Source: CALBPI01 sp963922335
GTDB lineage: Bacteria; Pseudomonadota; Gammaproteobacteria; Steroidobacterales; Woeseiaceae
Assembly: GCA_963922335.1 (NCBI GenBank)
Contig: CAWUIB010000003.1
Location: 62,001 to 126,000, forward strand
Length of the DNA stretch: 64,000 nucleotides
Direction of reading: 5' to 3'
Within the stretch, counting starts at the first letter, position 1; the number at the start of each line of letters is the position of its first letter. Positions 8,817-16,572 of the stretch are shown here, one piece after another. Under the pieces are notes generated by a model that did no database searches, was not told where the DNA came from, and worked only from the letters and a program-made list of their open reading frames with translations. The position numbers were made by a program, and so were the translations under genes.

Positions 8817-9841
8817 CCGTGCGGGCCGCGAAACAGCGATTTCTCGATTACCGAAAAATGCTCTATGACCTTGAGCCGGATACGCTCGCCCACGGTCTCG
8901 ACGCGTTCTACACGAAGGACGCCAACATACGGTTGCCCCACCCATTGGGCGATGTGGTTGGCGCTACCGCTCTGCACAAAATCGGCTACGAACCACTGCT
9001 TGAAGCGATCCCCGATCTGGAGCGTCGGGATTACATCTCGGTAGGTGGGATGAACGATGAGACTGTCTGGATCGGTACGGGTGGCTACTACACGGGTGTA
9101 TTCGAGCGCCCTTTTCTCGACATCCCACCGACGCGGCATGTTGTCTCCATGCGTTACATGGAGTTCTTCGCATTTGACGGCGAGCGTATCAAGACCGCGC
9201 GTCTGCTTTGGGACATCCCCGCGCTGATGATGCAAGCCGATGCCTGGCCGATGTCCCCGTCACTAGGCGTCGAATGGCATGTGCCCGGTCCTGCGACTCT
9301 CGATGGTGTGATCAATACCGAGTCCGACGAAGCGCAGAGTGCCGCCAGTCTGCAGCTGGTGGAGGATATGGTCGCCGGGCTAGAGCGCTTCGGTGAGGGC
9401 GGCGCCGAGGCGATGAACCTCAAACAATTCTGGCATCCCAAAATGAATTGGTACGGCCCTGCAGGGATCGGCAGCATGCGGCGTCTCTCCGGGTTCAGGA
9501 ACTGGCACCAGATCCCATTTCTGAGCGGCATACCTGATCGTTCCGCGAACACCGACGACGGTAACTATGACTGCTATTTCGGCGACGGCGACTACGTCGC
9601 GTTTTGCGGTTGGCCGGCGATCGACGCAACGGTCACCGGTGATGGCTGGATGGGGATCGCTCCTAGTGGCAAGAGACTGAAAGTGACCAGCCTCGATTTC
9701 TGGCGTTGCGAGAATGGCGTGTTACGCGAGAACTGGGTCTTGATCGACGTCCTCGATATCTGGCACCAGCTCGGTGTGGATGTGTTGCGACGTATGCGCG
9801 AGACGACGTTTGCGCGCCAACCGCTCGATTTTCAACCCTGA
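8813..9841 (+). CDS. Double SnoaL-like (NTF2-fold) domain protein
   Basis: A 342-residue cytoplasmic protein with two tandem SnoaL-like domains (about 1-150 and 180-335). Each half has the acidic start, the central Trp/Arg-rich strand and an ENWVLIDVLDIWHQLGVDV-like end (second half, near residues 304-322). The motif WYGPAGIG and PFLSGIPDR recur in the product of 10380-11402, so the two are paralogues. SnoaL relatives act as cyclases, hydratases, isomerases or dehalogenase-like lyases. No signal peptide. It overlaps the hydrolase by ATGA and is followed 13 bases later by a single-domain relative. Confidence 0.85.
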   Translation: MTVRAAKQRFLDYRKMLYDLEPDTLAHGLDAFYTKDANIRLPHPLGDVVGATALHKIGYEPLLEAIPDLERRDYISVGGMNDETVWIGTGGYYTGVFERPFLDIPPTRHVVSMRYMEFFAFDGERIKTARLLWDIPALMMQADAWPMSPSLGVEWHVPGPATLDGVINTESDEAQSAASLQLVEDMVAGLERFGEGGAEAMNLKQFWHPKMNWYGPAGIGSMRRLSGFRNWHQIPFLSGIPDRSANTDDGNYDCYFGDGDYVAFCGWPAIDATVTGDGWMGIAPSGKRLKVTSLDFWRCENGVLRENWVLIDVLDIWHQLGVDVLRRMRETTFARQPLDFQP

Positions 9842-9854
9842 GGGAAAGACAACA

Positions 9855-10379
9855 ATGAAAGGATCACGTCCGACTCAGGCGGAACTGACCGCCAATAACG
9901 ACCTTAGCAAGAGTGACGAGACGCTCTCGGTCATCGACAACATGGTCGATGGACTTAACGACCACGACATCGACAACATGGGGCGGTTTTTTTCCGAATC
10001 CTTTCGTTGGATGGGCAACGCCGGTTGTGGGTTCAAACAAGGCCTGAAGGAGTTCCAGGACAACTGGCAAAGGCCGTTTCAGGCGGCGTTCTCCGACAAG
10101 GTGTGTGTCGACGAGGCGCGCATCGTCCAGGGCGAGTGGTGTGCTGCGTTCGGCCACCAGACGGCGGTGCACTCAGGAGAATTCATGGGGATTGCACCCA
10201 CCGGGAAACGCGTAGAGATTCGCTACATGGATTTCTGGAAAGTTGTCGACGGCAAAATTATCGACAACTGGGTGATGGTCGATTTCCCCTACGTGATGCG
10301 CCAACTAGGTGTGGACCCGTTCAACGGCCATGGCTGGGAGAAAAATGATTCCGGCTCGTGGCCGAATCGACAAGTCTAG
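9855..10379 (+). CDS. Single SnoaL-like domain protein
   Basis: A 174-residue NTF2-fold protein. The ATG at 9855, preceded by AGGGAAAGA, was chosen over an upstream in-frame start that would overlap the preceding gene by about 70 bases. It has FFSESFRWMGNAG early, FMGIAPTGKRVEIRYMDFWKV in the middle and DNWVMVDFPYVMRQLGVDPF at the end, matching the C-terminal half of the neighbouring double-domain proteins. It is the last gene of this operon and converges directly on 10380-11402 (stop codons adjacent). Function within the cluster is unknown; SnoaL-type cyclase or hydratase activity is possible. Confidence 0.85.
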   Translation: MKGSRPTQAELTANNDLSKSDETLSVIDNMVDGLNDHDIDNMGRFFSESFRWMGNAGCGFKQGLKEFQDNWQRPFQAAFSDKVCVDEARIVQGEWCAAFGHQTAVHSGEFMGIAPTGKRVEIRYMDFWKVVDGKIIDNWVMVDFPYVMRQLGVDPFNGHGWEKNDSGSWPNRQV

Positions 10380-11402
10380 TCAGAGCGTAGTCTGAAAACG
10401 CCCGGTGAGATGTCGTAGCCGGGCGAACACATCGACACCCATCTGACGCAGGATGTCGATGATGTCGATCGGCACCCAGTTCTCCGCGAGTTTTCCATCC
10501 TCACAACGATAGAAGTCCATCACCCGCATGCCAATGAATTTGCCGGTCGGCGGCATACCCATCCAGTTGCCACCCGTATGCGTTGCTCGCACGCTGGGCC
10601 AACCGCCTGTCACCGAAAACGCGCCGTCTCCCATTCTCACGTAATGGTCGCCGCCACGCCGGTCTGGGAAAGCGAGTAAGAATGGAATCTGGTGATGCGC
10701 ACGAAATTCCGTCATGCCGTGCGTAACGCCGATTCCTGCCGGTCCGTACCAACCAAAGCCGTCAGCCCAGTAGCTGTTGTGCGGCATGCTGTCGAGGGAA
10801 TCGCCGTCAAACTCGCCAAGGGCGTTTTGCATGGCAAGTGTGACGTCCAGGGTCTGCTGCCCGGTTTCAAGGTCGACACTATCAGTGGCCGGTGCCGCCT
10901 TCGGTTCAGGCCAGACGACCTCGCGCCCGGTGCTGGGTGCTAACGGCCAGCATCCGACTTGTCGCATCAGGTCGAGCAGATCGACCAGGATCCACGAGTG
11001 GCTGATTCGCGCAGCTTCGACCGAGTGCACTTCACAGTAGCGCAATTGGATCGACTCTCCGCCAGCAGGAATATCGAATAAGTCACGAGCCAGGGTGCCA
11101 TTCAGCGTGCCGTGAATCGCGACCATTTCCCGTGACTGGTACTCGCCGGACACGATGATTCGGTCCTGGCGCGATGCGTTGTCGATAGCACCCAATAGCG
11201 GCTGCCAGAGCGATTCGTAGATCTCGGTCACTCCGGACAGGTGATCGACAGGGCAGAACGCAAATGTTGTCGCGTCAGAGTGATAAAGGGCGTCAATCCG
11301 CTCCAGGCGGTCCTCGGCAGGGCTCTCAACGATAGCGCGCAGCCCCATCGAGACTGCGCGCTTGTTTTCGCTGAATCGCTCCGCCCGTGCGGCGTCGGAC
11401 AT
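10380..11402 (-). CDS. Double SnoaL-like domain protein (paralogue)
   Basis: A 340-residue protein with two SnoaL-like domains, similar in plan and motifs to the product of 8813-9841: WYGPAGIG, HHQIPFLLAFPDR, WMGMPPTGKFIGMRVMDFYR and ENWVPIDIIDILRQMGVDVF. It starts with ATG overlapping the stop of the HisD-like gene (ATGA), so the two are probably co-translated. Having three double-domain SnoaL proteins in one locus suggests successive steps on related intermediates, or a hetero-oligomer. The exact reaction cannot be deduced. Confidence 0.85.
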   Translation of the reverse strand: MSDAARAERFSENKRAVSMGLRAIVESPAEDRLERIDALYHSDATTFAFCPVDHLSGVTEIYESLWQPLLGAIDNASRQDRIIVSGEYQSREMVAIHGTLNGTLARDLFDIPAGGESIQLRYCEVHSVEAARISHSWILVDLLDLMRQVGCWPLAPSTGREVVWPEPKAAPATDSVDLETGQQTLDVTLAMQNALGEFDGDSLDSMPHNSYWADGFGWYGPAGIGVTHGMTEFRAHHQIPFLLAFPDRRGGDHYVRMGDGAFSVTGGWPSVRATHTGGNWMGMPPTGKFIGMRVMDFYRCEDGKLAENWVPIDIIDILRQMGVDVFARLRHLTGRFQTTL

Positions 11403-12688
11403 CAGGCGGCTGCATCCTTCTTATAGCGACGCACGCGCAAGTCGGCTTGTGCCTTGTGCCCCGCAAATCCTTCGAGCGCACATAGTCGAGAACAGTACTC
11501 CCCGATCATGGCGGTCGCGTCGGGAGACACCTTCTGGTAGGTGCAGGTCTTGATGAACTTGCCGACCCAGAGTCCACCGGTGTAGCGCGCTGCCAGCTTG
11601 GTCGGCAGCGTATGGTTGGTGCCAATGACCTTGTCGCCGTAAGACACGTTGGTTTCCTTACCGAGGAACAGCGCGCCGTAGTTGGTCATATTGTTGAGGA
11701 AGTAATCCGGATCGCGGGTCATGACCTGAACGTGCTCACTCGCAATGCGATCGGCTTCTTCGAGCATCTCCTCGTCGGTGTCACAGAGGATGATTTGACC
11801 ATAGTCGCGCCACGCCGCACCGGCGACCTCCGCGGTCTCGAGTGTTTCGAGTTGCCGTTCGATTTCTTTTTGCGTGTCTTCCACCAGCTGGGCAGAAGTC
11901 GTTAACAGAATGGCCGGCGAGTTCACACCGTGCTCTGCCTGACCCAAAAGGTCAGTCGCAGCCATTTCACCGTCGCAGGTCTCGTCTGCGATGACCAGCG
12001 TTTCGGTGGGGCCCGCAAACAGATCGATCCCGACGCGGCCGTAGAGTTGCCGCTTAGCCTCGGCCACGAATGCATTGCCCGGTCCTACGATCATGTCGAC
12101 GGGAGCCATTGTTTCGGTGCCAAGCGCCATCGCGCCGACTGCCTGAACGCCACCGAGGCAGTAGATCTCATCGGCGCCGGCCATGTGCATGGCGGCGACA
12201 ATCGCATCGTGCGGTGCGCCCTGGTGCGGCGGTGCACACGCAACCACGCGATCAACGCCAGCAACCTTAGCGGTCAGCACGCTCATGTGGGCGCTCGCCA
12301 CCATTGGATATTTGCCACCCGGCACATAGCAGCCAACGCTATTCACCGGAATGTTCTTGTGCCCGAGAATCACGCCAGGCAGTGTTTCTTCTTCAACGTC
12401 GCGCAGGGCGGCTTTCTGAATCTCGGCAAAGCGACGAATCTGCGTCTGGGCGAATTTGATGTCGTCGATGGTGCCCGCTGGCAGTCTCGCGATGCAGGCC
12501 TTGATCTGTTCATCGGTCAGGCGAAATTGCTCGGGTTCCCATTTATCGAACTTCTCCGAGAGCTCACGCACAGCAGCGTCGCCGCGCTCCTGGATGTCGG
12601 CAAGAATGCCTTCGACAGTCGTTTTGACTTTGGCATCGAAGTCGGCTGCGGTCTCCGCATTGATGCCCGATTTGATGGTCTTGATCAC
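11402..12688 (-). CDS. Histidinol dehydrogenase-family oxidoreductase (catabolic)
   Basis: A 428-residue Zn- and NAD-dependent dehydrogenase of the HisD family. Conserved features include GCYVPGGKYP near residues 118-127, VGPGNAFVAEAKRQL, the zinc-ligand region LLGQAEHG, the catalytic pair in ASEHVQVM, the Asp in SYGDKVIGTNHTLPT, and the C-terminal EGFAGHK His. Other his genes are absent. Its relatives outside histidine operons include HpsN, which oxidises 2,3-dihydroxypropane-1-sulfonate, so it probably oxidises an alcohol in a degradation pathway. It sits between a bicupin and a double SnoaL gene in one operon. Substrate unknown. Confidence 0.82.
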   Translation of the reverse strand: MIKTIKSGINAETAADFDAKVKTTVEGILADIQERGDAAVRELSEKFDKWEPEQFRLTDEQIKACIARLPAGTIDDIKFAQTQIRRFAEIQKAALRDVEEETLPGVILGHKNIPVNSVGCYVPGGKYPMVASAHMSVLTAKVAGVDRVVACAPPHQGAPHDAIVAAMHMAGADEIYCLGGVQAVGAMALGTETMAPVDMIVGPGNAFVAEAKRQLYGRVGIDLFAGPTETLVIADETCDGEMAATDLLGQAEHGVNSPAILLTTSAQLVEDTQKEIERQLETLETAEVAGAAWRDYGQIILCDTDEEMLEEADRIASEHVQVMTRDPDYFLNNMTNYGALFLGKETNVSYGDKVIGTNHTLPTKLAARYTGGLWVGKFIKTCTYQKVSPDATAMIGEYCSRLCALEGFAGHKAQADLRVRRYKKDAAA

Positions 12689-12736
12689 GTTGGTGCTTCC
12701 TGAAATTGAGACTAGTGTGTCATTAACGATGTGGAG

Positions 12737-13738
12737 TTACTCGATAGCGTCGCCGCCTCGAACCACAAAGAGGGTCGCGGCTTCAGAGCCACGGTTGGTC
12801 AGTTGTCGGTTGACGCCCGCCGGAACGGAAAGCGTGTCACCTGACTGAAAACGGATTCGGCCAGCAGGCAGCTCGACATCGATTTCGCCACGGAAACCCA
12901 GCAATACCTCTGGAGTATCGAAGCTGTAGGCGCTGCCTTCCGTACCTGGCTGCAGTTCGATGCAGCGCACATGAAATCCATGGGGCCAATTGAGTGGCGC
13001 AGGTCCAATCCCCTCGCCTGCCGCACCGATAATCGGGGCCTCATCGATCGTTCGCTCCGGAATTGAGCGGTAGGTGAGTGCTTCATGCCGGAGTACGCAA
13101 CGTCTCAATTGGTCGTTATTGAGTCGATCCAGTTTGGCGACCTCGGCCGCACTGGTCGGGGTTTGCGGTTTCGTATGCGAGGGCATAGCTGTTCCGCCGC
13201 CACTGTCGTACAGGCTCCCGTCTTCCATGAGCACGAGGCCGTACTCTTCGGCCTGTTCAAAGACGTAAGGTGCCCACAGCACACGTCCCGGGTCGTCGCC
13301 ACCGAGTACTGCGAACAGAAATCCAGAGTCATCGCCGACGTTCTCGAAGCCGCGAAACACGTGCGTCGGAATGGATATCGTGTCGCCCGCTTCCAGAATC
13401 ACTTCCGCGTCCTCGGCGTTTTCGCCGAGCCTGAATGCCCATCGACCGCTGTGGACAATGAACACTTCCGCTGTTTCATGGCTGTGTTGCGAGTTGACGC
13501 ATCCGGGCGGTTGTCGAGCGCCACCAATATTGAAACCGTGAGGCGTCCTGATGTGCACGTGCTGGTCAGGATTTTCAGCGACACCAGGTCCGATGATGGT
13601 GAAGTTTTCTTTGCGCTCGCTGCCGGGCGTACGGGTGTCGATGAACGCTGTCCGACAAGGCACAAGGTCGTCGTACCGCACGAGGTGTGCAGTTTCGAAT
13701 GCGGAAATCGAGCCCACATCCCGCGTCGCTTGTACCAT
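12737..13738 (-). CDS. Bicupin protein (gentisate dioxygenase/cupin_2-like)
   Basis: A 333-residue protein with two cupin barrels. The start at ATG 13738 has a GGGGGG ribosome binding site; a longer frame to 13807 would run through the operator at 13791-13808. The N-terminal barrel has HSHETAEVF and, about 40 residues later, PTHVFRGFEN, a normal metal-binding set. The C-terminal barrel (GSAYSFDTPEVLLGFRGEIDV) lacks the His ligands, so it is probably structural. It could be a dioxygenase, isomerase or sugar-acid lyase type cupin. It is first in the operon bicupin, HisD-like, SnoaL, with a 48-base gap to the second gene. Confidence 0.8.
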   Translation of the reverse strand: MVQATRDVGSISAFETAHLVRYDDLVPCRTAFIDTRTPGSERKENFTIIGPGVAENPDQHVHIRTPHGFNIGGARQPPGCVNSQHSHETAEVFIVHSGRWAFRLGENAEDAEVILEAGDTISIPTHVFRGFENVGDDSGFLFAVLGGDDPGRVLWAPYVFEQAEEYGLVLMEDGSLYDSGGGTAMPSHTKPQTPTSAAEVAKLDRLNNDQLRRCVLRHEALTYRSIPERTIDEAPIIGAAGEGIGPAPLNWPHGFHVRCIELQPGTEGSAYSFDTPEVLLGFRGEIDVELPAGRIRFQSGDTLSVPAGVNRQLTNRGSEAATLFVVRGGDAIE

Positions 13739-13790
13739 GGCAGCCCCCCGAGCTGAATCGCAGCAGGCGTCCACCGGCCTGCAATCAAGA

Positions 13791-13808
13791 ATGTACTTCG
13801 AATTCAAG
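13791..13808 (-). promoter_or_regulatory. Shared operator copy 2 (reverse orientation)
   Basis: On the minus strand this reads CTTGAATTCGAAGTACAT, matching 16 of 18 bases of the copies at 5359 and 13892. It lies 53 bases upstream of the bicupin start and faces copy 3 across 83 bases, so each divergent operon has its own site. Two facing sites could also allow DNA looping. Confidence 0.7.
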
Positions 13809-13891
13809 AATGCAGCAAGCGACTAAATGCTGATTTTCACTTGGGGAAAATGAAATTCAGGCGTCTATAATCAGACATAAGTGATGCAAAT

Positions 13892-13909
13892 CTTGCATTC
13901 GAAGTACAA
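13892..13909 (+). promoter_or_regulatory. Shared operator copy 3
   Basis: CTTGCATTCGAAGTACAA, identical over 18 bases to copy 1. It ends 19 bases before the ATG at 13929, a typical repressor position downstream of the promoter. If translation began at 13881 or 13884 it would lie in coding sequence, which argues for the 13929 start. Confidence 0.75.
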
Positions 13910-13928
13910 CAGCACCACAGGCAATAGC

Positions 13929-14912
13929 ATGGAACACGAACCGGGCGGTCAATACGGGGCCGACGACGACATTGTCGACTACATCCTCGGGATCACATAC
14001 GAGATTTGGGAAGATGGTCAAATCGACCTGATCTCCTGTTATTACAGCGATGATTGCGCAGTCGACGCGCTCGACGGCACGTCAAACACGGGCCAGGTTG
14101 TCATCGATGGCACGCGGGCGATGTTGACGAGTTTTCCCGATCGCTCATTGCTCTGCGACAACATCATCGTCGGTCATTGGCCCGATGGCGTTGCCTACAG
14201 CTCGCACCGGCTCACGAGTCCGATGACCCATCTCGGCGATCATCCTTTTGCTGCAGCGACCGGCAAGAAGGTCATCATTTCCAATATTGCTGACTGCGTT
14301 GTTGAAGACGGAAGAATCGTTCGGGAATGGCTCGTCCGAGACCAGCTTTCGCTGGTGCGCCAGCTAGAGCTGCCAGCGGACGCAGCGGCCCGAGGCATCA
14401 AAGAGCGCTGGACAGAACAGCACCGGAGTTGGCTTGCCAGCGAGCACGGTGAGGTGCGCTACGGTGTCGCCAAAGTCCACGAGGAATCCCGTGACTCGAC
14501 GCAACTCGCCGCAAGAGCGTTCGCCGGGCGCTGGCTCGATGCGTGTTGGGGTGGCGGCGATGATTCACGAAACACAGTCTTCGCCCCCTACGCCACGCTG
14601 TATCGTTCGCCAATCGAGCGCTACCACGGCCGCAGTCGCATCAACGCGCACTACGCGCGATGGCAGAGCGTGCTCGGCGACCCCAAATTCACACTCGACC
14701 ATTGCTGCGCGCAACCGACGGGCAACGGCGGCGAGGACATCGCGGTGCGATGGCGCGTGGCAGGTACTCTCGCGCAGGACTTCGAGGGTGCCCCGGCGAA
14801 TGGGCAGCCTGTCCTGATTCTGGGTGTTACGCATCTGCGGCAACACGCCGGGCGCGTTACGGCTGAGTGGACCGTATTCGATCAATTGGCTGTCCTCGCC
14901 CAGGTGATCTGA
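13929..14912 (+). CDS. Double SnoaL-like domain protein (third, divergent paralogue)
   Basis: A 327-residue protein with two NTF2-fold SnoaL-like halves (about 10-155 and 180-325). The first half shows DNIIVGHWPDGVAYSSHRL and EDGRIVREWLVRDQLSLVRQL; the second ends RVTAEWTVFDQLAVLAQV, the usual SnoaL closing strand and helix. It is less like the other two double-domain proteins and lacks their WYGPAGIG motif. ATG 13929 is preferred over GTG 13881 because of the operator; the ribosome binding site is weak (ACAGG). Its stop overlaps the amidohydrolase ATG (TGATG). Confidence 0.8.
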   Translation: MEHEPGGQYGADDDIVDYILGITYEIWEDGQIDLISCYYSDDCAVDALDGTSNTGQVVIDGTRAMLTSFPDRSLLCDNIIVGHWPDGVAYSSHRLTSPMTHLGDHPFAAATGKKVIISNIADCVVEDGRIVREWLVRDQLSLVRQLELPADAAARGIKERWTEQHRSWLASEHGEVRYGVAKVHEESRDSTQLAARAFAGRWLDACWGGGDDSRNTVFAPYATLYRSPIERYHGRSRINAHYARWQSVLGDPKFTLDHCCAQPTGNGGEDIAVRWRVAGTLAQDFEGAPANGQPVLILGVTHLRQHAGRVTAEWTVFDQLAVLAQVI

Positions 14913-15814
14913 TGGTGCGTCAGATCATCGATGCGCATCACCATTTATGGGATCTCAACGCCTGCGACTATCCCTGGCTTCAGGCTAAAGGCGTCAAACG
15001 ATTCTTCGGCGATCCGACGCCTATTCAGAAGGACTACCAGGTCAGCGATTTTCGCAATGACGTCGCGCCCTGGCAGCTCCTCGGCTCTGTACATATTCAA
15101 GTTGGGGTGGCGACGGGTCAGGCTGTCGATGAGACCCGCTGGGTGCAACAGCAATCTGAGACGCATGGGCTGCCGAGTGCCATCGTCGCGTATTGCGAGC
15201 TCGAACGAGATGATCTGGAAGCGCAGCTCGCTGCCCATCAGCAATCATCGAAGCTGAGAGGCGCGCGTCAGATCGTCGGGCGTGCTGCGGCTGAGGATGC
15301 ACGGACAGGTACCGGTGCGTTGCTGGCTAACGATCACTGGAAGGCCGGGCTCTCGGAGTTGGCGGCTCGGGGTTTGCGCTTCGATCTGCAACTGGTGCCC
15401 GACCAGTTGTATGCCGCCGCGCGGGTAATCAGCGACGTACCGGATTTGTCGGTGGCGCTGTGCCATGCCGGATCACCCTGGGATCAGAGTGAATACGGCC
15501 TCGCAGCTTGGCGCGATGGTCTCGTAGCGCTGGCGGCGCACCCGAAATCGGTCTGCAAGTTGTCCGGCTTCAGTATGTTCGATCCTGACTGGAGCGATGC
15601 CAGCATCGGTCGTTTGATCGAGACTTGTCTCGACGTGTTTGGTGTCGATCGGTGTATGTTCGGCTCCAACTTCCCTGTCGATAAGTTGCACCGCAGTTTC
15701 CGCGATATCTGGAGAAGCTACGAGAAAGTGGTGGGCGACCTCAGCGATAAGGAACAAGACAAGCTATTCCGCCGAAATGCTGCGTCGTTCTACTCGCTGG
15801 GTTTGAGCGATTGA
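14912..15814 (+). CDS. Amidohydrolase-family lactonase (COG3618 type)
   Basis: A 300-residue metal-dependent TIM-barrel hydrolase of the Amidohydro_2 family, which includes 2-pyrone-4,6-dicarboxylate hydrolase and sugar lactonases such as L-fuconolactonase. It starts with IIDAHHHLWDLN (HxH metal motif), has ALCHAGSPWD near residue 190, KLSGFSMFD, and ends with RCMFGSNFPVDKL, the usual catalytic Asp region. It probably opens a lactone ring. It is translationally coupled to the SnoaL gene upstream. Its 3' end overlaps the end of the convergent aldolase gene by 25 bases. Confidence 0.85.
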   Translation: MVRQIIDAHHHLWDLNACDYPWLQAKGVKRFFGDPTPIQKDYQVSDFRNDVAPWQLLGSVHIQVGVATGQAVDETRWVQQQSETHGLPSAIVAYCELERDDLEAQLAAHQQSSKLRGARQIVGRAAAEDARTGTGALLANDHWKAGLSELAARGLRFDLQLVPDQLYAAARVISDVPDLSVALCHAGSPWDQSEYGLAAWRDGLVALAAHPKSVCKLSGFSMFDPDWSDASIGRLIETCLDVFGVDRCMFGSNFPVDKLHRSFRDIWRSYEKVVGDLSDKEQDKLFRRNAASFYSLGLSD

Positions 15815-16572
15815 CGCGCGGTGTCGGCCAGCGCGTTGGCACCTTGCAGCAAGAATCCGTGGTCTGAGCCCAGCAGAAAGAAGCTCGCGCCCATCGCCCG
15901 CCAGTCGGGCAGTTCATCCAGACGCGGCGTAAACATACCGACTGTCTTGCCAGCGGCAGCAGCGGTCTTGCAGATCTGCGCCACGGTATCGATGACCGCT
16001 GCATCGCTCACCGGTTTGCCCATTGCGACGGCCAAATCCGCTCTTCCAATAAACAAAGCATCTACATCGGTATTGGCGATAGCCTCTACGTGATCCAACG
16101 CCGCGATGTCCTCGATTTGCACGATAAGCGTCGTCTGTCGAGCACTGTCCTCGCGGTGCTGCGCCATTGGTTTCGTACCGTAGCCGGCTGCGCGTGGTGA
16201 GCCGGCATAGCCGCGACCGCCCTCCCCGAAACGCGAAGCGCGTACCAGCTGGTCAGCCTGTTCCGCCGTACAAACGTGCGGAACCAGCACGCCGGTTGCG
16301 CCGGAATCCAGTGCGTTGCGGATATCGTGCGGTGAGTGTCCTGCGACCCGAACCAGCGAGGGCATGTCTGCAGCACGAGCAGCCGCAATGCAGCGATCGG
16401 TCTCCAATCTGCCAAAAGGGGCATGCTCGGCATCGAAACAAATGACGTCGAGCTCGCTCAGACCAACGACTTCGGTGACGATGCTTGACGGCGTCTTGAG
16501 GAACGTGCCGATCGTAAATTCGCGCGAACGTAAGCGCGCGCGAAACGCGTCGTGTCTCAGTCCGCTCCTCAT
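15790..16572 (-). CDS. HpcH/HpaI-type class II aldolase
   Basis: A 260-residue pyruvate-dependent aldolase or lyase. It has the conserved CFDAEHAPFGRLETDR near residues 44-59, SGATGVLVPHVCTAEQADQLV and the metal-ligand region VQIEDIAALDHVEAI. Family members split 4-hydroxy-2-oxo acids such as 2,4-dihydroxyhept-2-ene-1,7-dioate into pyruvate plus an aldehyde, so this would be a late carbon-carbon cleavage step. The ATG at 16572 shares its A with the stop of the upstream MetE-like gene (TGATG); a GTG at 16578 is an alternative. It is last in a four-gene operon. Confidence 0.85.
   Translation of the reverse strand: MRSGLRHDAFRARLRSREFTIGTFLKTPSSIVTEVVGLSELDVICFDAEHAPFGRLETDRCIAAARAADMPSLVRVAGHSPHDIRNALDSGATGVLVPHVCTAEQADQLVRASRFGEGGRGYAGSPRAAGYGTKPMAQHREDSARQTTLIVQIEDIAALDHVEAIANTDVDALFIGRADLAVAMGKPVSDAAVIDTVAQICKTAAAAGKTVGMFTPRLDELPDWRAMGASFFLLGSDHGFLLQGANALADTARQSLKPSE

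Noticed and set aside
11930..12703. A 257-codon plus-strand frame
   Set aside because: It is antisense to the HisD-like gene, which has clear family motifs. The product has no recognisable domain or ribosome binding site.
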